Assembly (NCBI GenBank): GCA_934153655.1
Contig: CAKPFH010000024.1
Coordinates: 1 to 21,063, forward strand
DNA: 21,063 nt
Direction: 5' to 3'
DNA from: an uncultured Bacilli bacterium
Lineage (GTDB): Bacteria > Bacillota_I > Bacilli_A > RF39 > UBA660
Position numbers and translations under genes: made by a program. The notes under the pieces are model-generated. The model was not told the origin of the DNA and ran no database searches. It worked only from the letters and a program-made list of their open reading frames with translations. This document shows, in pieces, positions 14,935 through 21,063 of the stretch (positions are counted from its first letter, which is position 1; each line of letters begins with the position of its first letter).

Positions 14935-16488
14935 CTATTTAGCTTCTTCTTGTGCTCTAACCTCTCTTATAACCGTTATTTTAATTGTTCCAGGATATTG
15001 CATTTCTTTTTCAATTTTTTCTTTAACTTCCCTTGCAATTTTATAACTTGTTAAATCATCAACACATTCTGGTTTTACAATAACTCTTAATTCACGTCCA
15101 GCTTGAACAGCAAAGGTTTTGTCAATTCCTGGAATATCAACTGTTACTTTTTCTAGTTGTTCTAAACGTTTTAAATAATTTTCTAAAGAATCATTTCTAG
15201 CACCTGGGCGAGAAGCTGATAATGAATCACAAATAGCAACAATAGTAGAAATAACATAATTAGGTTCAACATCCCCATGATGAGAAGCAATAGCATTTAT
15301 TATTTCTTTTGGTTCATGATACTTTTTCGCAAGTTCTACCCCAAGTTCAACATGACTACCTTCTGTTTCATGATCAATAGCTTTTCCAATGTCATGTAAA
15401 AGTCCAGCTCTTTTAGCAAGATTTACATTTTCTCCGAGTTCACCTGCTAAAACTCCAGCAAGTTCAGCTACCTCTATTGAATGATTTAAAGCATTTTGAC
15501 CATAACTAGTTCGAAAATAAAGTTTACCAATGGTTTCTACTAACTTAGGATCCATTTTAGTTAATCCTAAACGAAATAAGGCATTTTCTCCATATTCAAT
15601 TATTTTTTGATTAATATCTTTACAAGTCTTATCATATAATTCTTCTATCCTTGTTGGATGAATTCTTCCATCTTTAATAAGAGTCTCCAAAGTTACTCTA
15701 GCAATTTCTCTCCTTAAAGGATCAAAACTTGATAATACGACTGCTTCTGGAGTATCATCAATAATTAAATCAACTCCTGTTATAGCTTCAATCGTTCTTA
15801 TATTTCTTCCCTCTCTACCAATAATTCTTCCTTTCATTTCATCATTCGGTAAAGAAACAACTGTAACTGTTTGTTCCTCACTAACATCAGCTGCATATCT
15901 TTGCATAGCTAAAACTAACATTTCTCTTGCTTTTTTATCACATTCTAACTTAGCATCAGTTTCTCTTTCTTTAATATAATTAGCAATTTCAAGAGATATA
16001 GACTCTTTAACTTTTTCCATAACTAAAGTTTTAGCTTCTTCTCTTGATATTCCTGATAAATCTTGTAAAACTTTAATTTGTTCATTTTTAATTTCTTCAA
16101 CTTTTGCTTGTTCTTCTAAAATAGCGGCTTGTTTATTAGTAATTTTAGTTTCACGTTCATCCAAAGCTTCTTCTCTTTTTTGAAATAAAAGATCACGTTT
16201 ATCCATATTAGTTTCTCTTTGAGTTAAACGATTTTCTGTTTCTTTCAATTCTTGTTTTTTTTCTTTTATCTCCTTATCTGTTTCCATTTTTAACTTGTGC
16301 ATTTCCTCTTTAGCTTCTAAAATAGAATCTCTTTTCATTTTATCAGCTTCTTTTTTGGCACTTTCAGTTATTAATTCTTTCTTTTTTTGAAGTGAATTAC
16401 CTCTAATATTGTAAACAATTATAGTACCTACTAAACCTACAACTATTCCACTAAGGACATACAAAATGTTAATTAAAATATTATCCAT
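14935..16488 (-). CDS. rny: Ribonuclease Y
   Basis: RNase Y is the membrane-bound endoribonuclease that starts decay of many mRNAs in Firmicutes. The 517-residue protein has the full family layout: an N-terminal membrane anchor (about 5-26), a long charged coiled coil (about 35-200), a KH domain with GRIIGREGRNIR (220-231), and an HD domain with HSIEVAELA, LLHDIGKA (His365-Asp366) and ASHHGD (401-406). Length and catalytic residues are normal. The start at 16488 has GGAAGGA seven bases upstream. The leader in front folds into a compact structure that touches this ribosome binding site (see 16496-16554). A small basic protein gene follows in the same operon. Identification is very secure. Confidence 0.98.
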   Translation of the reverse strand: MDNILINILYVLSGIVVGLVGTIIVYNIRGNSLQKKKELITESAKKEADKMKRDSILEAKEEMHKLKMETDKEIKEKKQELKETENRLTQRETNMDKRDLLFQKREEALDERETKITNKQAAILEEQAKVEEIKNEQIKVLQDLSGISREEAKTLVMEKVKESISLEIANYIKERETDAKLECDKKAREMLVLAMQRYAADVSEEQTVTVVSLPNDEMKGRIIGREGRNIRTIEAITGVDLIIDDTPEAVVLSSFDPLRREIARVTLETLIKDGRIHPTRIEELYDKTCKDINQKIIEYGENALFRLGLTKMDPKLVETIGKLYFRTSYGQNALNHSIEVAELAGVLAGELGENVNLAKRAGLLHDIGKAIDHETEGSHVELGVELAKKYHEPKEIINAIASHHGDVEPNYVISTIVAICDSLSASRPGARNDSLENYLKRLEQLEKVTVDIPGIDKTFAVQAGRELRVIVKPECVDDLTSYKIAREVKEKIEKEMQYPGTIKITVIREVRAQEEAK

Positions 16489-16495
16489 TTTAAAT

Positions 16496-16554
16496 TCCTT
16501 CCTAGTATTTTTCTAAATAGCAATCCCCGAATACCACGGTTTGGACTATGTCTT
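16496..16554 (-). promoter_or_regulatory. Candidate structured 5' leader of rny (possible pseudoknot)
   Basis: In minus-strand RNA a hairpin can form from AUAG/CUAU (16549-16546 with 16520-16517), UCC/GGA (16545-16543 with 16526-16524) and CCG/CGG (16539-16537 with 16529-16527). It has an AAA bulge and a UUG bulge and a 7-nt loop UGGUAUU (16536-16530). That loop is complementary at all seven positions, one of them G-U, to AAUACUA (16509-16503), which directly precedes the ribosome binding site GGAAGGA (16502-16496). The predicted transcript start near 16554 falls just before the first stem. It does not match a riboswitch class I can name. Structure is read from sequence; function is inference. 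Confidence 0.45.
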
Positions 16555-16560
16555 AAATTA

Positions 16561-16589
16561 AGTATAATAATAAATCTATATATATTAAA
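16561..16589 (-). promoter_or_regulatory. Probable rny promoter
   Basis: On the minus strand, -10 TATACT (16566-16561) matches 5 of 6 consensus bases; -35 TTTAAT (16589-16584), 17 bp upstream, matches only 3. The position would start the transcript at the edge of the structured leader, which adds some support. Confidence 0.45.
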
Positions 16590-16670
16590 TTAAAAAACTA
16601 AAACATAATATCTAATTTCATTTTAAAGATTTTTTTATCTAATGTCAATACATTTTACTTAGGAAAAAAT

Positions 16671-16707
16671 AAAAGAAAAAAAAGAATTAGTCTAAAAAAA
16701 ACTAATT
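16671..16707 (-). terminator. Terminator-like hairpin upstream of rny
   Basis: In minus-strand RNA, AAUUAGU (16707-16701) pairs with ACUAAUU (16691-16685) around a U-rich 9-nt loop, followed by CUUUUUUUUC. No gene lies upstream on this strand to be terminated. It could stop antisense transcripts coming from recU or attenuate a longer rny leader. The stem is weak. Confidence 0.35.
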
Positions 16708-16798
16708 AAACTAAAGTAATAAAAGTATTTTAAAATATTTTTTTCTCATATATTTATACAAATTATTGACATAAAACTTTTCAATTAAAGAAAATTAG

Positions 16799-16827
16799 TA
16801 GAAAAAAATAAAAATATATAGTATAAT
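16799..16827 (+). promoter_or_regulatory. recU-ponA promoter
   Basis: -10 TATAAT (16822-16827) is consensus, and -35 TAGAAA (16799-16804) is 17 bp upstream with 4 of 6 matches. The predicted start near 16833-16835 leaves only about 8 nt before the recU ATG. Confidence 0.6.
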
Positions 16828-16841
16828 TTAATGGTGATGTT

Positions 16842-17411
16842 ATGAATTACCCAAATGGAATTAAAAAGAAGACAATTGAAAAAAACATTATATATAAGAA
16901 TCGAGGTATGAATTTAGAAAATGATTTAAATATGACTAATTCTTATTATATTGAAAATAATATTGCTTTTATTTATAAAAAGCCTACTCCTATTAAAGTA
17001 GTGAAGGCAAGTTATAACGAGAGTGGTAACAGAGTTATTAAAGAAGCTTATTATAGTGAACCATCTACTACTGATTATAATGGTATATATAAAGGATTTT
17101 ATATCGATTTTGAAGCTAAAGAAACAAAAAATATTAAAGGTTTTCCTATAAGTAATATTCATCCTCATCAAATAAAACATTTAAGAAATATTTTAAGTCA
17201 GGGTGGAATTTGTTTTTTAATAATTAGATTTACTAATTTAGGAGAAACTTACTTATTAATGGCAAGTGATTTTCTAGAATATATTGATAATATTAAAAAA
17301 AGTAATGTAGAGATTGATTATATAAAAGAAAAAGGTTATTTGATAAAAGAAAAATTATTAAAAAGAATCGATTATTTAGAAATAATTGATAAAATATGGA
17401 GGTTATCATGA
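16842..17411 (+). CDS. recU: Holliday junction resolvase RecU
   Basis: RecU cuts four-way DNA junctions during recombination and chromosome segregation in Firmicutes. The 189-residue protein is near the usual 200 and shows the family's nuclease landmarks: NRGMNLENDLN (20-30, with Glu26), YKKPTPIKVV (45-54), TTDYNG (76-81, with Asp78), DFEAKE (89-94, with Glu91 and Lys93) and HPHQIKHL (107-114, with Gln110). GGTGAT lies three bases before the ATG, and the predicted transcript leader is only about eight bases. The last codons contain GGAGG for the next gene, and the stop overlaps the ponA start in ATGA, indicating translational coupling. The recU-ponA pairing is a conserved Firmicutes arrangement that supports both calls. 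Confidence 0.95.
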   Translation: MNYPNGIKKKTIEKNIIYKNRGMNLENDLNMTNSYYIENNIAFIYKKPTPIKVVKASYNESGNRVIKEAYYSEPSTTDYNGIYKGFYIDFEAKETKNIKGFPISNIHPHQIKHLRNILSQGGICFLIIRFTNLGETYLLMASDFLEYIDNIKKSNVEIDYIKEKGYLIKEKLLKRIDYLEIIDKIWRLS

Positions 17412-20236
17412 AAAAAAATGGTAAAAATATTAATAAAAATAATAGTAAAAACATAAAGAACATAAATAATAAAGTTGATAAAAAAATCAAACTTAATAAT
17501 AGTTTAATAATTTCCTTAGCTGTTTTAGTAGTAACAACTATTGCTTTTTATCTATTATATGGTAAAGAAATAGCTATTGTTGCTTTTATTGGTTTAATAA
17601 TTATTTTAGGATTTGCAAGACTTTTAGATGCAACTAAAAAGAAGAATAAGCAAAGAAAGATTTTAAAAACTATTTTAATTATATTTTTAGTGTTTGCAAT
17701 TATTGGAGTTGTTTCTGCGGGAGCATTCTTTGTTTATATTGCCAGAAGTGCTAGTGGTAAATTTGATCCTGAAAAATTAAAATATAAAGAATCAACTATT
17801 TTATATGATAGTGATGGTAATGAATTTGCAAAACTTGGTAAACAAAAAAGAGAAAATGTTGAATATGATGATGTTGCTGAAGTATTTATTGATGCTTTAA
17901 TTGCAACAGAAGATTCAAGATTTTTCCAACATAATGGTGTTGATATTGCTAGATTCTCTAAAGCTGCTATTAAACAGTTATTAGGTCAAGATGATGCTGG
18001 AGGTGGTTCTACTATCTCAATGCAAGTTATTAAAAATAATTTTACTGATACAACTAGTACCGGTATTAAAGGTATTATTAGAAAATTTACTGATATTTAT
18101 TTAGCTGTTTTTAAACTCGAAAAAAATTATACTAAGGAACAAATAATTGAATTTTATATAAATAACCATAACTTAGGAGATGCTTGGGGAGTTGAAGAAG
18201 CAAGTCAAACTTATTTTGGTAAATCTTCAAGTGAACTTAATTTAGCTGAGGCTTCCCTTCTTGCTGGAATGTATCAAGCACCTGGATCTTATAATCCATA
18301 TAAATACCCAGAAAGAGCTGAAAAACGTCGTAAAACAGTTTTAAATTTAATGGTAAGACATGGTTATATTACTAAAGAAGAAGCTGATATGGCAAATAGT
18401 ATTCCTGTTTCTTCCTTACTTACTTATAAAAGTTTAAATCAAAGTGCTTATCAAGGTTATATTGATACATTACTTGATGAAATTGAAGAAAAATATGGTT
18501 TAGATCCTAATAAAACTTCTATGTTAATCTATACTAATATGAATAGAAAAAAACAAGATGGAATAAACGATATAATAGCTGGTAAATCTTATAAATGGAT
18601 AGATGATTATGTTCAAGCTGGTGCTGTTGTACTTGACTCTCAAACTGGTAAAGTTGAAGCAATTCTTGCAAGTAGAAGTACTGATCAAAAAGTATATAAC
18701 TTTGCAACCGATATAAAAAGACAAATTGGTTCAACTGCTAAACCTCTATTTGATTATGGTCCTGGTATTGAATATAATAATTGGTCTACCTATACTTTAT
18801 TTGATGATTCCTATTACACTTATACAGGTGGTAAAGAAATAACTAACTGGGATAGCCAACATAAAGGCTTAATCACTTTAAGATATGCCCTATCCGATTC
18901 TAGAAACGTTCCTGCTTTAAAGGCTTTCCAACAAGTTGATAAGAAAAAAATAATTGAATTAGTAACAAGTGTTGGAATTACTCCAGAAATAAGTGGTAAT
19001 ACTATTCATGAAGCTCATGCAATTGGTTCATTTAATGGAGCAAATCCTATGCAAATGGCTGGAGCCTATCAAATATTTTCAAACGGTGGTAAATATACAG
19101 AACCATATTTAGTTTCTAAAATTGTTATCAGATCAACCGGTGAAACCATTGAAAACTCAAATGAAACTAAACAAATAATAAGTGATTCCACCGCTTATAT
19201 GATAACTGATGTTTTAAAAGATGTCGCTGCTAAAGAATGGCGTATGCGTAGTGCTGTTTATAAAATAACTGACAATTTTGCTGCTAAAACTGGTACTACT
19301 AACTTCCCTGCTAATACTTGGAAAAATTACCCAGGATTACCAAGTGATGCCATTAGTGATGCTTGGGTTATGGGTTATACTAATAAAACTGTAATTGCCA
19401 TGTGGTATGGCTATAAATCACTTGATAAAGAACATCCTGAACGTGCCCTACATTGGAATCCAGCAACAATTCAAAGAGCTATCCTATTTAATGCTTTAGC
19501 AAATGCTGGTTTTAATCATGATGGATCTGATTTTGAAATGCCATCAAGTGTTGTGAAAATTGGAGTTGAAAGAGGTTCTAACCCTCCTCTTCTAGCTAGT
19601 ACTAATACTCCAAGTGATCAAATAGTTTACGAATTATTTAAAAAAGGAACAGAACCAACTGAATATTCAACTAAATATTCTAAATTAGAAAATCCAACTA
19701 ATTTCAGTGTTAACTATAAAAATAAAAAAGTATATCTTTCTTGGAACAAAGTAAGTGATCCTGGTTATATAACTGATGGAGTATTTGGTTATTATGTTTA
19801 CTTCAATAATAAAGAAATAGGATTTACAACTAAAACAAGTTATACAGTCGATGATTTAGATGACTATAAAGGAACTTATACTTTAAAAGCAGGTTATAAA
19901 GGAACATCTAATAGTATGTCATCAGGAGTAAGTAGAACCTTACAAAGTACTAATTCCTATGAATTAACTTTAAAAAGTAAAAATACTACTTATCTAAATA
20001 TAGGTGATACAATTAATGCTAATTTATATGATGGAAGCCTAGTTGTTTTAAAAGAAAACGGTAAAGCTTTAGATAAAGATTTAACAAGTTATTTAATTAT
20101 TAAAATATTAAATAGTAGTATGGAAGAAGTTTCAACTTTATCAAGTGAAAATGCTGAGACTTATACAGTTAGTTATACAATTGATTATAATGGTTATATT
20201 AGTAGTGTTTCTAATAAAATAGTTATTAAAGAATAA
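17408..20236 (+). CDS. ponA: Class A penicillin-binding protein (PBP1A-type)
   Basis: This bifunctional enzyme polymerises glycan strands and cross-links peptides outside the membrane. The start is ATG 17408, preceded by GGAGG inside recU; an ATG four codons earlier would overlap that site. The protein has 942 residues: an Asn/Lys-rich cytoplasmic tail, hydrophobic segments near 32-52, 55-72 and 86-110, then a GT51 glycosyltransferase with TEDSRFFQHNG (Glu168) and GGSTISMQ (199-206). The transpeptidase domain carries GSTAKP (Ser442, Lys445), SRN (498-500) and KTGT (627-630). The C-terminal 175 residues form a fibronectin type III-like domain (about 763-840) and a further beta-rich region of unknown role. 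Three hydrophobic stretches rather than one is unusual; only an odd number places the catalytic domains outside. All active-site motifs are intact. Confidence 0.96.
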   Translation: MKKNGKNINKNNSKNIKNINNKVDKKIKLNNSLIISLAVLVVTTIAFYLLYGKEIAIVAFIGLIIILGFARLLDATKKKNKQRKILKTILIIFLVFAIIGVVSAGAFFVYIARSASGKFDPEKLKYKESTILYDSDGNEFAKLGKQKRENVEYDDVAEVFIDALIATEDSRFFQHNGVDIARFSKAAIKQLLGQDDAGGGSTISMQVIKNNFTDTTSTGIKGIIRKFTDIYLAVFKLEKNYTKEQIIEFYINNHNLGDAWGVEEASQTYFGKSSSELNLAEASLLAGMYQAPGSYNPYKYPERAEKRRKTVLNLMVRHGYITKEEADMANSIPVSSLLTYKSLNQSAYQGYIDTLLDEIEEKYGLDPNKTSMLIYTNMNRKKQDGINDIIAGKSYKWIDDYVQAGAVVLDSQTGKVEAILASRSTDQKVYNFATDIKRQIGSTAKPLFDYGPGIEYNNWSTYTLFDDSYYTYTGGKEITNWDSQHKGLITLRYALSDSRNVPALKAFQQVDKKKIIELVTSVGITPEISGNTIHEAHAIGSFNGANPMQMAGAYQIFSNGGKYTEPYLVSKIVIRSTGETIENSNETKQIISDSTAYMITDVLKDVAAKEWRMRSAVYKITDNFAAKTGTTNFPANTWKNYPGLPSDAISDAWVMGYTNKTVIAMWYGYKSLDKEHPERALHWNPATIQRAILFNALANAGFNHDGSDFEMPSSVVKIGVERGSNPPLLASTNTPSDQIVYELFKKGTEPTEYSTKYSKLENPTNFSVNYKNKKVYLSWNKVSDPGYITDGVFGYYVYFNNKEIGFTTKTSYTVDDLDDYKGTYTLKAGYKGTSNSMSSGVSRTLQSTNSYELTLKSKNTTYLNIGDTINANLYDGSLVVLKENGKALDKDLTSYLIIKILNSSMEEVSTLSSENAETYTVSYTIDYNGYISSVSNKIVIKE

Positions 20237-20246
20237 ATATAAAATA

Positions 20247-20282
20247 AAAACTTCTGTGAAAATTCACAGGAGTTTTATTTTT
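20247..20282 (+). terminator. Strong terminator after ponA, probably bidirectional
   Basis: AAAACTTCTGTGAA (20247-20260) pairs with TTCACAGGAGTTTT (20263-20276), 14 positions with one G-U. A T-rich tail follows on the plus strand, and the A-rich left flank gives a T-tract on the minus strand. It lies between the convergent ponA and rbgA and can serve both. Confidence 0.85.
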
Positions 20283-20328
20283 ACCAATATTTTTTACTAA
20301 TAATATTTAACTTATAATACTTATTTCA

Positions 20329-21063
20329 TTAATCTAAAGTTATATTTTTAATTTTTCCTTCTTTTAAATCATTCATGATAATTGTATAAATTCTTTCCCT
20401 ATCAAGTTCCATTCCTTTTTTATAAGAATTAGTACTTTTACCAATTAAGTTAAATATATCTTCATTTTCATAACTTGTTAATTTAATATTATATCTAGTT
20501 TCTAAAATACTTGGATAATTATTTTTTAAAGTAGTAATTATATAATTAGAAATTTCTTCCTTATTTAAAATATTTTCATTTATTGAAGCCAAACTTGCTA
20601 GATTAAAACCTACTTCTTTACTAGTAATTTTAGGATATAAAATACCAGGAGTATCTAAAAGTTCAATTGTATTACTAATTTTTATCCAAGTAAGACTCTT
20701 AGTAACTCCAGCCTTATTACCAGTTATTTGAACATTTTTTCCTCTTATACGATTAATTAATGTACTCTTTCCTACATTAGGAGCCCCTACTACTAAAGCT
20801 CTAAAGGTACGAGGTTTTAAGCCTTTTTTAACTCTTTGATCATTTAAAGGCTTTAAAATAGTATTGGTCATTTTAATTAAGTTATTAATATCTTGTTTAT
20901 TAGATGACTTTAAATCAAAGGTTAAAATATGTTCCTCGGGTAGTTTTTTTAAAATTTCATCAGTTCTTGTTTGATCACATAAATCATATTTAGTAACAAT
21001 TATGATTTTTTCTTTATTTTTAGTAAATTCATCAAGTGGTATTCTAGATGATATTGGCATTCT
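20329..21063 (-). CDS. rbgA: Ribosome biogenesis GTPase RbgA (YlqF), N-terminus cut by window edge
   Basis: RbgA is a circularly permuted GTPase needed for late assembly of the 50S subunit. The visible 244 codons begin inside the conserved ARxPxSSR segment (RMPISSR); the Met at 21060 is internal, and about 35-40 residues with the usual WFPGHM motif should lie beyond the window. The permuted order is seen: G4 TKYD (in IIIVTKYDLCD) comes first, followed by G1 GAPNVGKST and G3 DTPG (ELLDTPGILYPK). The C-terminal helical domain is complete and ends before the shared terminator. G4 has Thr in place of the usual Asn, which other GTPases tolerate. The KxGxKPR segment before G1 is typical of the family. 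Identification is secure; the start is not in view. Confidence 0.93.
   Translation of the reverse strand, partial: RMPISSRIPLDEFTKNKEKIIIVTKYDLCDQTRTDEILKKLPEEHILTFDLKSSNKQDINNLIKMTNTILKPLNDQRVKKGLKPRTFRALVVGAPNVGKSTLINRIRGKNVQITGNKAGVTKSLTWIKISNTIELLDTPGILYPKITSKEVGFNLASLASINENILNKEEISNYIITTLKNNYPSILETRYNIKLTSYENEDIFNLIGKSTNSYKKGMELDRERIYTIIMNDLKEGKIKNITLD

Larger units (their letters stand above)
16555..16841. other. AT-rich divergent spacer between rny and recU
   Basis: This 287-bp stretch holds the two divergent promoters and one minus-strand terminator-like hairpin. Apart from those it is A/T homopolymer-rich, with no open reading frame and no recognisable RNA gene. Confidence 0.6.

Noticed and set aside
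16766..16771. Perfect -35 TTGACA upstream of recU
   Set aside because: No acceptable -10 16-18 bp downstream; the TATAAT at 16822 is 50 bp away.
16926..17490. Two minus-strand frames opposite recU and the ponA start
   Set aside because: Low-complexity, hydrophobic or Ser/Ile-rich translations opposite well-supported genes; shadows.
18524..18734. Two overlapping minus-strand frames opposite ponA
   Set aside because: Both lie within the transpeptidase coding region, with no homology signal or ribosome binding site.
1..21063. Mycoplasma-type genetic code suggested by the AT-rich sequence
   Set aside because: recU ends in TGA within an ATGA overlap, Trp is TGG throughout, and wall-synthesis genes are present.

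Overview
The window is very AT-rich and gene-dense. It uses the standard bacterial code: recU ends in TGA inside an ATGA overlap with the next gene, and Trp is written TGG. Gram-positive wall genes (class A PBP, sortase, wall-anchored adhesin), Firmicutes markers (RNase Y, RecU, RbgA, a glmS ribozyme) and pyruvate:ferredoxin oxidoreductase together suggest an anaerobic, low-GC Bacillota. A gut-type Bacilli/Erysipelotrichia-like lineage is likely. The species cannot be named from the sequence.

Layout. 1-317: non-coding, with direct repeats, a GC-rich hairpin and a 21-bp palindrome, possibly a scar or end of a mobile element. 318-4411: recG, then glmS with its self-cleaving ribozyme leader, each with its own promoter, all on the minus strand. 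4451-4960: a small plus-strand CmpB-family membrane protein, convergent with and touching the next operon. 4957-9325: a minus-strand surface operon in the order thioester/CnaB-repeat adhesin, sortase, membrane protein of unknown function. 9382-10752: a membrane-tethered polysaccharide deacetylase with Ig-like domains. 10888-14336: pyruvate:ferredoxin oxidoreductase. 14340-16589: rny (RNase Y) followed by a small basic protein, with a compact structured 5' leader. 16555-16841: AT-rich divergent spacer. 16842-20282: the recU-ponA pair on the plus strand, ended by a strong terminator. 20329-21063: rbgA, cut by the window edge.

How the genes work together. GlmS makes glucosamine-6-phosphate for peptidoglycan and is controlled by its ribozyme. 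PonA polymerises and cross-links the wall. The deacetylase probably trims acetyl groups from wall glycans. The sortase probably anchors the adhesin, which carries the Cys and Gln of an internal thioester for covalent attachment to a surface. RecG and RecU process branched DNA, RNase Y turns over mRNA, RbgA matures the 50S subunit, and the oxidoreductase feeds pyruvate into anaerobic energy metabolism. No tRNA, rRNA, CRISPR array or intact transposase was seen.

The signals most worth a second look are a candidate pseudoknot leader on rny, a Shine-Dalgarno plus three-codon ORF across the glmS ribozyme cleavage site, the non-canonical VPITD sorting signal, and the unexplained membrane protein in the sortase operon.
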